Shown piece by piece: positions 23,210 to 34,456 of a stretch of DNA of 64,000 bases. Source of the stretch: Liquidambar formosana (taxonomy: Eukaryota; Streptophyta; Magnoliopsida; Saxifragales; Altingiaceae); assembly GCA_039720395.1 (NCBI GenBank), contig CM077831.1, forward strand, positions 7,180,333-7,244,332, written 5' to 3'. Position 1 is the stretch's first letter. Each line of letters starts with the position of its first letter. The notes beneath the pieces were generated by a model. That model did not search any database and was not told the origin of the DNA. It worked only from the letters and a program-made list of their open reading frames with translations. The translations under genes were made by a program, and so were the position numbers.

Positions 23210-25813
23210 TGTCACACCCCATTTTTGCACCACCTTACTAGGGCTCATCATTTCATGCATGTTTTTGTTTGGTTTTTGAGTCTAGTCACTTGCATTAGTT
23301 TTCTAGAGTCACAAGGACAATGGATATGAATTTTGGTTCAAATTGGAGTTGATCTTGAGGGATAATAAGAGCTTTTGTGACTTGAGGGGCATAATCGTCT
23401 TTTAAGTCCCAAACTTTTCATTTGACCTTGGAATGATCTCCAAATTGTCAATTGGAGTTCATATGGATGCATATGAGGTACTTAAGTCCCGTGGCCCTGA
23501 TGATGAGTTTAGTGTGGTTATTTACGGATTATCCTTGAAGAATTAGTGCGAATCACAGCATGAGATTTTTGGTTAAAATGAAAAGAAAATTATTTTATTA
23601 AATTAGCCATTTTTATCATGACACTAACACGTGTACGTTTGTGATGAGTGTGTGTACGCACATACGATACATGTGCATGCGTGTTAGCGGTCAGTCTCCC
23701 AATTTTTATAAAAGACAATTTCCTTTTCCTATTCAGATTAGAAGTCTTTTATCATTATAAAATACCTTTTGATTATTCTCCAAGGAAACCTAGTCTAGGA
23801 AGGAAAGGGAAACTCCAGATTTCAGCTATAAATACTCTCCTAATGTCTTTAAACAAGGGGGAGGAGAGGAGGGTTTGGAGGGAGTGAAATTCGTCATAAT
23901 TCAGCAACAGATTTTCTAAGAACCAGCAGTCGTATTTTAATCATAACTTTTTCATCCGAAGTCAGAATTTGATGAAATTGGTCTTGTTAGAAAGATAATT
24001 CAATGCTCTACAACTTTGTATTTCACAAGCTTTGTCCAAATCCAACGTTTTCATACCCAAAAACGCGATTGAAGTTGCTGCTGCTGCAAAGTGACGAAAA
24101 TCACTTTTCTTTTCTCTTGTTCTCTTTTTGTTTTCTATTTTCTTTTCAAAGTTGAGTGAGTTTTGATCTCTTTGCTGTGATACCACTTTGACAAAGAGGA
24201 GGATTCGTGTTGGTTTGATTCACTCTAAAGACCTGAGGAGCCACGAACAATTACAAACACAAAGGAAGGCCCTTCTTAAGGTATTCTCCTTCTCTATTCA
24301 AGCTTAAACTAGGTTTTCATATGGGTTAGGCTTATTGCATGTTAAAGGTAACTTTTTTAATCATGTATTAACACTCTAGCTAGTTAATATACATGGAATA
24401 TCTATTTTTTATCTACTGTTTAGCATGCTTTAGGGCTGTCCTTTAGGTTTTTAATGCATAGTTATGATTCTTGTGCTCCTGTTTGTCCTTGTGCTAGGAT
24501 TAGTGTCATTGCATGTTAGAGTTAGGATTTTCATCATGTTATATTGCTTTAGTTAGTTAATATGCATGATTTTATTTCTGTTTAGTTTGGTTTTAGCATG
24601 ATTAAAGTATGTTTTGTATGTTTTTAAGCATATTTGTGAGTTTAGGGTTTTAGAGTCATTGTTTTGTGTTTGTTTTCATATAGCATGATAAAGTAGACTT
24701 TTTTATTTGGTTTTTCTTCGTGTTTGCTGTATATGTTTTTCATATGGAGTAAACATGATAGTTTTGCATGCATGTTAGTATGTTTTAGGGTTTTTATGCA
24801 TGATATGGTTCTAGGAATATGTTAGGACTTATTATTGTTCGCTGTTTTTGCTATTGGCATGCTTAGTGGATGATTTTAGGTCATAATACTATCCTGTCCA
24901 GATTTGCATGTTAGTGTTTTTGCATGGTTTTGAGCACTTGTAAGGGTGCAAATAGGTGTGGTATTTGTCCTATGGCAAATAGGGCTGCTTATGTCTGAAA
25001 TAGCTAATGTTTGGAGTAATTGCGCTCAGGTAAGTGGGTGTGAAGGTGCCCCAATTCACCTTTCTTCCTTATCCCTTCTCTTCTCCCTATTTAGGGTTAA
25101 TTTTTAATATGATCCTATGGTTTAATTAGAGGTTTCCTTCATAAACAAAATTCTGGTTTTTATTAAAGTTTCCATTTTGTGGATTTCTTTCCTAAAATCA
25201 AACTTTCTATCAATTCTCTTTTGATCAAATAAGGAAACCTAGGGTTTTTACCATAGGTTTGTATTAGGATTTAACCTTAGTTCTAATCGAACTACGTGGA
25301 CTTTGATCCATGTATTTCGTTGCATGGTACGTAGGCGCTCTTTGTGAGGCTCAAGTCCGTTCTAGGATCCAAGCATCCTGGGTTTATTTTTGTTTTGTTT
25401 TCTTCTTTTTCTTTTTTCTGTTTTTATGTGCTTATTATGCATGGATGGATGAATGAAATATATGATATGCATGCAATTCTTGTGATGATATACTTGCTGA
25501 TTTTTGTATGGAAAGATCTTGATTTAGCCCAAATGAACTGAGAGACCGAAAGGGTGACATGGGTGCCTATAGGCTTTGCCTAGAACCTTCCCATGTCATA
25601 ACTTAGCCTCCGAATCCCCGATTTCTTTGGTTTTCAAAAGATTGGTTTTTGCCTTTCCTTTTTTATGGAGTCATTCAAATTGTTTTCCTAAAACAAACTA
25701 TTTTTAGGGTTTTCCTTGTTTCCTTTAAAAAATAAGGTGGCGACTCCTTTCCTTTTTCTTTTTCAAACCCATTTTCTTTCAATCCCTTGTGGGCCCAATT
25801 TCCGGGGTTCACA
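23210..25813 (+). repeat. 3' LTR of Tat#1 (Ty3/Gypsy, Tat-like)
   Basis: 2604 bp, starting TGTCACACCCC and ending GGGGTTCACA. An inverted relative is the Tat#2 LTR at 26746-32215: the first 280 bp and last 1.5 kb match closely, but the middle (about 23490-24270) does not. TATA box CTATAAATA at about 23826-23834. About 130 bp upstream is a palindrome cluster with arms 23619-23631 and 23680-23693 (TGAC, CTAACACG / CGTGTTAG, GTCA) around ACACGTGT and GTACGCAC. It is the 3' LTR because the 3' UTR precedes it and no PBS follows; after it comes Tat#2 internal sequence. Tat lineage is inferred from neighbours. Confidence 0.75.
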
Positions 25814-26745
25814 CAGGCAAGCCTCAAGGTCAAAGTGCCCCTTACTAGTTCTTTTGTCAGCCATGTCTATCTGATGGGTAGTGGGTAGATTCAACACTCA
25901 CTAGACACCCTTGCGGATTGCGGATCCAAGCCAGCACGTCTATGGATAGAAAAATTTTAACCATTAGCTTAAGGACTTGTCCTAAACCTCCATATTTTCC
26001 TTAATGAATCCGGTCTTTACACTATATTCAATTAATTCATTCCTTATATCCAATTACCTTTACAAGGGTTATGGATTAAGGGTATATTTAAAAGAATAGG
26101 GTGTAGAGTCCTTCAATTAGGTTTAATTAATTCCCAAAGATTAGCACATCACAAACATAGCTATACATCCTATTTCCTTAACTTATTCCTCCTAACCCAT
26201 GGCCTTAACAAAGGTTAGGGTTTAAAGGTATATGTTAAGGGCATAAGATATAAAGCCTCACACCACATACACGGCATAGCATCATTACAAACAATTGTGG
26301 GTGCATAAAGGTGAGACCATAGTGCCCTACAAAGCCCACTACATAAACTAAAAGAGGGTAGGCTAGGGTCCTTCACTTGCTTGAGCAATCTTTATACCTA
26401 ACCACATGTGGCATCAGGAACGCCACGTGGGTCCAGCAATATGTGATTAACTCATTTAATATACCCAAGGGCAAGCCCAAGGGTACTAGGCAAGAGAGGT
26501 TGATGGCTTTCGTCCCAACACTTGGAATCAGGAAAACCAAGGTTGAAACTAGGCCCATCGTTGGCAAGGATACATCGAGGGACAATCGAACCTATCATGC
26601 AACAATTTGCGCATACAATGCAATAAATGAAAGCACACAATCAAGCGGATGCATGTGATTGATTTTAGTTAAATATAAGAAATTAACTTAGCCCAATTAA
26701 ACTTTATAGAGTCTAGCCCACAAATCCCCAGTGGAGTCGCCAAAC
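25814..26745 (-). other. Tat#2 leader, PBS and probable start of gag
   Basis: Reading leftwards from the Tat#2 LTR, the PBS TGGCGACTCCACTGGGGA is at 725-742 of the 26-kb block (26725-26742, minus), three bases after the LTR. Ogre/Tat-type elements are known for a tRNA-Arg-like PBS; I match this by type only. About 860 bp of leader follows without a convincing gene. An ATG at 25864 opens a frame of at least 17 codons (MADKRTSKGHFDLEA) that runs into the end of the Tat#1 LTR and may be the start of gag. So Tat#1 appears to have inserted into Tat#2 here; its duplication partner is outside the window. Confidence 0.55.
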
Positions 26746-27320
26746 TGTGAACCCCAAAAATTGGGCTCACAAGGATTGAAAAGAAAATAGGTTTTTGAAA
26801 AAGAAAAAGGAAAGGAGTCGCCACCTTATTTTTTAAAGGAAACAAGGAAAACCCTAAAACTAGTTTTGTTTTAAGAAAACAATTTGAATGACTCCATGTT
26901 TAAAAAGGAATGGCAAAAACAGTCTTTTAGAAACCAAAGAAATCAGGGATTCGGAGGCTAAGTTATGACATGGGAAGGTTCTAGGCAAAGCCTATAGGCA
27001 CCCATGTCATCCTTTCGGTCTCTCGGTTTATTTGGGCTAAATTAAGATCTTTCCATACAAAAATCAGCAAGTATATCATCACAAGAATTGCATGCGTATC
27101 ATATATTCCATTCATCCATCCATGCATAACAAGCAAATAAAAACAGAAAATAAAGAAAATAAGAAAATAAACCTAGGATACTTGGATCCTAGAACGGACT
27201 TGAGCCTCACGAAGAGCGCCTACGTACCATGCAACAAAATATATGGATCAAAGTCCACGTAGTTCGATTAGAACTAGGGTTAAGACTTAATACAAACCTA
27301 TAGTAAAAACCCTAGGTTTC

Positions 27321-29988
27321 TGTCACGACCCAAATTAATTAAGCCGTGATCAATAATAATAATACAAGCTTTTTTCTTTAATAAATCCTTTAATAAAACG
27401 TGGATGACACGTGTTAAAACCTCAACCATTTTAAAAAATTTCGGCATGCACCATCCGTAGATAGGACATACCATCATAAAAACCTGTTATAAAAATCTAG
27501 ACATAAAAATTTCCATGTCATCCATGAGTGTGGTATCATCCCATGCATCGCATTCCATGTATAGACAACATTAAATAATTACAATTACAACCCTGATTAA
27601 ATTTACATTTACACTTCTGATTTAATTACATTGATAATTAACATGATGAAATTTCCATTAAGAACATCTTCTGCCGAAGATAGCCAAACCAATCCCTGGT
27701 TTATCTGAAAAACATTCATAATAATAGGCGTGAGTCCAACGACTCAGTAGATACAATTTGACATAGTAAACTAAAGTAATGATATAAATAAAACCCATTA
27801 TATCATTTAAAGCAAAATATACTAACCAAGTATATTACAAATTTCCAAAATAAGTTATAACCCATAACTTAAAATAAATAATGCATAATGCTCAATGCAT
27901 GTGACTCATGTCCAATTTACATTTATTCCATTAATTACCAACCACTCCCGCAGGAGTCTTCGCGCGGAAACGGAGGATTTTAAACCCAACCTCCAAGAGG
28001 ACAACACAAGGGTTCCTACCTGGAACTGGAAAGTAGCCTCTGATTCGGGAACACAAGGGTTCCTACCTGGAATCGGAAAGTACCCTGGGACCAAAGGAAT
28101 GGAAAACACCGCAAAGTCCCATTGACTGCAAGTAGTCCAATTCCAATGACCCCTTTTTATGCAATACTTTTACCTAGTATTCATTAAGTCCATTTAATGC
28201 ATGATCATGCCCAACATGCAGTGCGATAAACCATAAAATGATTTTATAACCAAAATCATCTTCAAAGTATGCTATATAAGCCATAATCAAATAACATCAT
28301 AATTATACCCAAAATTGTAATAGACAACATAAATTTCTCATTATGATTATAACCTTGAAATCATAATTGGAAACCCGAATAAACAGGAAAAGTAACCGTA
28401 AAATCCCCACATCTATATTCCATAGGATGTATACAATTAACCAAACTTATTAATAAACACAGTTCCAATCTATGTTGTCAAATACCCAAAGTTCTCCTTC
28501 AAGATTTATTCCATAAATCATTTATATACATATTCTAGGCCCAAGAATACCAAATAATATGATAATATATATACCATATTATCATTTCAATAGTTTAAAC
28601 CTATGTAAATTGCACCTACCTCAACCGAATGCGTAGAAAAATGTAACCTTTGAGGTTGTGGGTATGAAGTCCAAGCCCTAGGATGCAAATGCACACTCCC
28701 AATCCAAGCTCTAGCTCCCAAATGCCATGGATGATGTTGGTGACAGAGGTCCCAACTCCAAATCACCACCAAAACTCCCCAATATGCATGAATAAACCCA
28801 TAAATGTAAGAATAAGATGGTAAACCAAAGGAAATTACAAACCCTAACTCTAAAATATGAGAAGATACCTCTAAGAATGCAAAAGAGTTGGTGAGGATGA
28901 CAATCCATGCCAACACCCACGAAATCCAAGCTCAAATCACCGTGAACAAGCTCCAAGCTCCACTAAGAGATTGGAGAATATGAATCCAACCATAATAATG
29001 CATTCCCAAGCCTTAAAGAGAGAGAAAAACCCAAATCCACCACCATATATGCGTAGATTGGGCCAAAATACACTAGATCCGAGCTTGCCGGCGTCGGATC
29101 GGGGTCGCCGTGCTCCGGCGAGTCGCCGTTGAGCCTCCACCCCCTCTTCTCCTTCTCTCCCTCTCTTTCTATCTCTCCATGCCCAGAAAGACCAGATTTT
29201 GGTCTAAAATCGTGAGGGATGGGTTTTTATAAGGGGTGAGGGGCATTTGCATCATTTGACGCAAAAAAATTTGCAAAATCCGTGATGCACGATCGATCGT
29301 GGTCTGAAGGCATGATCGATCGTGAAAAATAAAAGCAAAATCATGTTTCTGGGACACCCACGATCGATCTTCCCCAAGGCACAATCGATCGTCCCTTACT
29401 GAAAATGCCCAGTAACTCAGGCAAATGTGTATAAACACACACAATACACACCATTGCCTTATTTTCATTAAGAACATTTAAGTAATCTTCTCCATTCTTT
29501 TCTTCTTCCTTTTACTTTCTTCTTCCTTTTACTTTAAGTTATTTAATGAAAATAAGCAAATAACCCCCCATTTGAATTTCCAAGTTTTAGTACAAAATCC
29601 GTCGCCCGATAGATTTTTCGAAAACAAACATGCGTGGAACCCAATCCAAACATGCTAATAAAATCCCATAAAATCACCAATGTCTTATAATATTATAAAC
29701 TCCCATTACCGCCAAAAATTATCCTTTCAAAACTGAGATTTACGAAAATTCACTTTTTCCCCAACACTTAGCCAAATTTCAGCAACTTAAACCCTTAAGT
29801 TGCAAATAAGGCTAAACGCACCCGAATGATACTTGATGCACAAAAACAAGCATCGAAACACATCCATCATCATAATATCATACACATGCATTACCCATAC
29901 ATGTGATCATTCGAAAAAATCAAGGGATTAACCACGTTAACCATAGATTAAACCCTTAATACCCTATTTAAAAATTATGGGTATTACA
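27321..29988 (-). mobile_element. Solo LTR, Ty3/Gypsy chromovirus-like
   Basis: 2668 bp bounded by TGTCACGACCC and GGGTATTACA, with the duplication GTTTC at 27316-27320 and 29989-29993. I read it on the minus strand (start TGTAATACCC) because a TATA box TTATAAAAA lies at about 29224-29233, followed by a CT/GA-rich and GC-rich leader (28930-29170). No PBS, polypurine tract or pol is present, so it is a solo LTR left by recombination. There is a direct repeat of about 50 bp at 28005-28075. Tekay-like ends suggest a chromovirus; this is inference. Open frames within it look like chance. Confidence 0.8.
29289..29395 (-). promoter_or_regulatory. CGATCGATCG palindrome cluster upstream of the solo-LTR TATA box
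   Basis: Four copies of a motif close to ACGATCGATCGT within about 105 bp (near 29288, 29312, 29360, 29383), two with flanking bases that extend the symmetry. The cluster starts about 55 bp upstream of the minus-strand TATA box at 29224-29233. Confidence 0.6.
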
Positions 29989-30547
29989 GTTTCCTTATTT
30001 GAAAGAGAATTGAATAAACAAGTTTGAGTTTAAGAACACTTCCACAAGATAGAAACTTTAACAAAAAGATAGAATTTTGTTTATCAAGGAAACCTCTAAT
30101 TATACCATAAACTTATATTAGGAAATAACCCTAAAGAGGGAGAAGAGAAAGAGTTAAAGAAGGGAGGTGAATTGGGGCACCTTCACACCCACTTACCTGA
30201 GTGCAATAGCTCTAAGCATTAGCAATTTCAAGCATTGGCAGCCCTATTTGCCATAGGACAATTACCACACCTATTTGCACCCTTACACGTGCTCAAAACC
30301 ATGCAAACACAATGATATATAAATCTGGACAGAATAGTACTAAGGCCTAGAATCATCCACTAATCATGCCAACAGCAAAAACAGCGAATAAATATAAGCT
30401 CTAACACAATCCTAGAACCATATCATGCATAAAACCCTAGAAATCAACTAACATGCATGCAAAAATATCATAATTACTCTATATGCAAAACATATACAGC
30501 ACCTATGAAGAAAAATCAATAAAAAGACCTACTTTAACATGTTGTAT

Positions 30548-30727
30548 GAAACTAACCTAAAACAAGGACACAAAAACCGTAAACTCACAAACATGCTTAA
30601 AAACATACAAAACAAACTCTAAACATGCTAAAACCATGAAACTAACCTAAAACAAGGACACAAAAACCCTAAACTCACAAATATGCTTAAAAACATACAA
30701 AACAAACTCTAAACATGCTAAAACCAA
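30548..30727 (-). repeat. 90-bp tandem duplication in the U5 side of the Tat#2 LTR
   Basis: 30548-30637 and 30638-30727 are the same 90 bases with very few changes (GAAACTAACCTAAAACAAGG start). The Tat#1 LTR shows no matching second copy, so it arose in the Tat#2 lineage. Confidence 0.85.
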
Positions 30728-31419
30728 ACTAAACAGAACCTAAATCATGCATATTAACTAACTAAAGCAATAGAACATGATAAAAAACCTAACTCTAACA
30801 TGCAATAACATTATTCGAAAACAAGGACAACAGAAACACAAGAATCACACCTATGCTTAAAAACACATAGGACAGCCCTAAAACATGCTAAACTTATGAT
30901 AAACAGTAAGTATTTCATGTATATTAACTAACTAGAGTGTTAATACATGATAAAAAAGCTACCTTTAACATGCAACAGGCCTATTCTATATAAAAACCCA
31001 TATTCAGCATAAAGAAGGAGTAAGGTTACCTTAAGAAGAAGCTTCCTTGCTGCTATAGACTCTCCTCTCCCTCTTATGGATGACTTGAACCAATGTTTCC
31101 CAAGGCTACAGCAAGAACTCCAGTTCTCCTTCAAGTCTCTCTCTTTTATTCTCTTTTAAACACTTAGGTTTTTAGGCATAAAGTGGCTCCCCTTGTGCTG
31201 AAGCATAAGGAGGTATTTATAGATTTCAATTAGGACTAACCAATGGCTGGGATTAAAACCCTAGAAATTAATCTAAGGGCTATTAGAGACCCCCTTGGAG
31301 CTTAAGTAACTCAGAAGTTACCAAAAATTAAAAGGGAACTTGTCCAAAAGAGTCCTTGTTCGTCAAAATAGGAAGAAATCCGCTTCAGCAAGGAAGCATA
31401 GAGCAAATAGGAAAGTGGT

Positions 31420-31499
31420 CTCGGGTCACCACTAGGGCCTGGGTGGCTAGCCACCTGGGCCTAGGAGGCTAGCCGCCCGGGGCTGGGTGGTCACCCGAG
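31420..31499 (-). promoter_or_regulatory. GC-rich palindromic U3 cassette of the Tat#2 LTR
   Basis: Outer arms 31420-31432 (CTCGGGTCACCAC) and 31487-31499 (GTGGTCACCCGAG) pair at 12 of 13 positions. A perfect 14-bp palindrome GGTGGCTAGCCACC is at 31442-31455, and a second GGCTAGCC follows at 31467-31474. It lies about 200 bp upstream of the minus-strand TATA box. The homologous cassette lies upstream of the antisense PMD-like ORF (11296-11357). Confidence 0.65.
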
Positions 31500-32215
31500 C
31501 TCACTTCGGATTTTTCTCCTATTTTGACTCCTTCTCCTTCTAGAAGTGTTTCAAGGGCCATATGAACTCCGATTTTGATGAAACAAAAGCCAAAACGACC
31601 GTGTTTTGATGAAGAATACATTTTTGAACATTTTAGGGTGAAAACCACTAACCATGGGGGCATGGTTAGGTTTGACAAAAGCGGTTAACCGCTATGCTCT
31701 ACCTTTGCTAAGCATAGGCATGCACATAGGATCAAACCAAATGCTTTCCAAACCAAAATTAAACTTTATAAAACACTTTTGGGGGTAAAATGATGATTAA
31801 TTAAAGTCAATTTGAAAAGATTTGATTGGTAATTGTGAGCCAATTAGAGCTAACCCAAGAGGAGGTCAATTAACCAACTTGAACTACGTCGAGCCGTTTT
31901 AATCCTGGGCCATTGATTCATCAAATTGAACCTTGAAATACCTCATATGCATCCATATGAACTCCAATTGACAATTTGGAGATCATTCCAAGGTCAAATG
32001 AAAAGTTTGGGACTTAAAAGACGATTATGCCCCTCAAGTCACAAAAGCTCTTATTATCCCTCAAGATCAACTCCGAATTGAACCAAAATTCATATCCATT
32101 GTCCTTGTGACTCTAGAAAACTAATGCAAGTGACTAGACTCAAAAAAAAAAAAAAACCAAAAACATACATGAAATGATAAGCCCTAGTAAGGTGGTGCAA
32201 AAATGGGGTGTGACA

Positions 32216-33516
32216 GTCATCACATCACACTACATATATATAGCCCACCAAGGCGGGCCGGCCATAAGGGAGAACCCACTTAGGGTTTTGTGTAATTACC
32301 ATTAATTACACAATAACCCCTCTTAATTATATTATATATAAATTTGGCCTTAAAGAACATTTCTTTATTCACTTATACGCTTTCTCTCATAGACTTTAAA
32401 GCTCATCTTGCATGATCAGTGTGTGACCCATTGGGTTCACATCATCAAGTAGTAGGAATAGCACGAGGTGTGCACAATGGAACTCTTTCCATTTAGGGTC
32501 TAATTGGAACTCCTTCCAATTCCCTAATTGATTATAACTCACTTATATTAATTAGGGCTTCTACTAACCATGAATAACACCTAGCATATGGTCCATTGTG
32601 TTGTCCTTAATGAAGTGAATAAGATCTAACATAGAACCCTTTTGTTATAGTTTATAGGTTACAATTGCATCCTTCCTTCAACACAATGTCTCCAATTGAA
32701 CTAATAGGACTTGGAAGTCTATCAAGTCCCTAGTTCAATTACTTTATACTCATTCATAGATATCAACTCATTAATGAACTCATGGAAACTCTTTTCCACA
32801 TTCATCCTACCATGGCTATGGATTTAATGAGTTATATTATGAATGTTATATGAGACATTCTCTCTCTTTTTCCTGAGAGTGATGGATCCCTTGTTGATCA
32901 CTCACATGCCTTCATACACATAGCAATAGGGCTAATGAACACCTTTGCAGACCCCCGAATAGGATCTGCACTTAGTGTTATCAAACTTCTAAAGCTACAT
33001 GCATAAGACAACTATGGTGTTTTAGGTCTAAGGATTACTTGTACCACTATAACAATGAGAAACTGATTGACAGGCAGGACAAAATTCCATTCAGTTTATC
33101 TCATATCTTTGGTCACATTCAGTGTACCTATTCTCGTAATAGGCACCCACTTGTTGGTTTTAGTGTCTCCGCACAAATAGCTTGAGACTAGCTATGCTCC
33201 TATAGAGTCAACCTAACAAGTGCTAGTCCTATGGTTCATTACTGTCCATCATAGTGAACCTTCAACTAGGAATGCTTTACGAGTTTAGTACAGAGATATA
33301 TCTATAGTCTCAAAATTACAAGTCTTTGTAATTCCATATTCTCAACTCTAACTCCATGGATATATTATGTAAATATAAATGATGCATATAAACATAATAG
33401 AATAAGCCCTTTTATTAAATCAATAATAAATGTGACATACATAAATGAAATCAAATGATTGTTTCTAATCCCTAAACAATCATCTCTATGATTGGCTCTA
33501 GGGCATAATCCTAACA
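32216..33516 (-). repeat. Copia LTR truncated by Tat#2
   Basis: About 1300 bp of the same LTR family as A-E, in minus orientation: the right end is the LTR start (CCTAACA on the plus strand). The left end stops abruptly at the TGTCACACCCC edge of Tat#2, which inserted near the TATA region. The rest of the LTR should lie beyond the other end of Tat#2. It belongs to the same LTR subtype as 46368-48020 (CTATATATATG TATA region). On the right it interrupts the Tat#3 integrase reading frame. Confidence 0.85.
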
Positions 33517-33952
33517 CACGAGTGCTACACCGTACTCATTCGTTTATGGCATGGAAGCAGTTCTCCCAATCGAGTTAGAAATTCCTTCTCTCAGGGTAAT
33601 AATGGAAGATCAGTTGTCTGAAGTAGATTGGGTACGAAACAGATATGAAGAGCTAGTTCTGCTTGATGAAAGGCGTTTAAATGCTTTGTACCATGGTCAA
33701 GGTTATCAGCGCAAAATAGCTAGCGCATTCAACAAGTGCGTCAAGGATCGTGGCTTAAATGATGGAGACATAGTGCTGAAAGAAATTCATGCGCCTATCT
33801 TTGATCCAAGGGGCAAGTTCAGGCCTAACTGAGGTAGTCCCTATATCATAAAGGAGATATTACTAGGAGGAGCAGTTCGATTGATGGATTTGGATGGAAT
33901 AGAGTTCTCTCAACCAACCAATTTAGATCAACTTAAAAGATCCCATGTGTAA
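33517..33952 (+). pseudogene. Ty3/Gypsy (Tat-like) integrase C-terminal remnant of Tat#3
   Basis: The frame is open from the Copia LTR junction. It reads TPYSFVYGMEAVLPIE, a signature of Gypsy integrase tails, then LDERRLNAL, GQGYQRKIA, DGDIVL and DPRGKF. A TGA at 33830-33832 stands where relatives have Trp (PNW-GPY), a G-to-A change. The frame then continues (SPYIIKEI, LMDLDGIE) to TAA at 33950-33952. It is missing everything upstream of the DDE core. Role in an intact copy: the C-terminal domain of the enzyme that joins element DNA to the host chromosome. It fixes the orientation of Tat#3 (plus) and shows that the PMD genes to its right are antisense. Confidence 0.85.
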
Positions 33953-34312
33953 AGCTTGTTTGGTTAAAAACCCATAAGGGTGGCCTAGGTAAAAGAAAAG
34001 CATGAACTACGTGGGCCTGATTCTCTATCATTCAAAAAAAAAAAAAAAAACAGAGAGAGAAAAATTTTTTTTTTTAACATGATGGAGATACGTAGGTAGC
34101 CCATAAAGTTACCTTAGGTGCGGTCCAAACGAGCAAAAAAAAAAAAAGAAACAAGGGGCATAGCAATGTATAAAGCAATTTGTAAATCAAAGTTAATTGT
34201 TTGATGGCAATTCATTCAAAACTAGAGAAATTGATAATAGCTTTATTTGTAATAATTGTAAGTTTCAAAGGACTATTATTGTGCTTAACATGCTTAAAAT
34301 TCGATAAGGTTG
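33953..34312 (+). other. Tat#3 pol-to-antisense-gene spacer
   Basis: Non-coding. It holds A-tracts at about 34036-34050 and 34134-34147, a T-tract at 34065-34075, and words such as AACTACGTGGGCCTGATT and GATACGTAGGTAG that are typical of the end of pol in Tat-type elements. Nothing else is recognised. Confidence 0.5.
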
Positions 34313-34456
34313 CTAATTCTTTGCTTTCGAAGAAGTCTTCTTTGTTCTAGTAGTCTTTTTCGCTTTGGTGTCGTCCTCCCTTGGCTTTTTTTTTTTACTC
34401 CCCAATGAAGGAATCCCAATCAACTCAGCTACTTGAGCTCTCATGGTGGTTTCTTT

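Larger units (their letters stand above)
26746..32215 (-). repeat. 5' LTR of Tat#2, split by a solo LTR
   Basis: On the minus strand it runs from TGTCACACCCC (32215) to GGGGTTCACA (26746), about 2.8 kb without the 27321-29993 insertion. It is a 5' LTR because a PBS follows. TATA box at about 31212-31221 (minus, CTATAAATACC). Upstream at 31420-31499 is a GC-rich palindrome cassette. The U5 side carries GCATGTTA-rich degenerate repeats and a 90-bp tandem duplication. Its right edge cuts a Copia LTR at 32216. Confidence 0.75.

Noticed and set aside
23108..23329. 73-codon plus-strand ORF spanning the Tat#1 LTR edge
   Set aside because: It crosses the LTR boundary, so it cannot be a conserved gene unit.
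26373..26658. Overlapping ORFs on both strands in the Tat#2 leader
   Set aside because: Frames are open on both strands, with no domain and no link to the PBS-to-gag layout.
28587..29477. Genes within the 27321-29988 solo LTR
   Set aside because: The open frames on the minus strand overlap the predicted promoter and leader of the LTR and have no recognisable domain.
23210..32215. A single Gypsy element bounded by its two LTRs
   Set aside because: The two LTRs are in opposite orientation with only about 930 bp between them, and only one has a PBS, so they belong to two elements.
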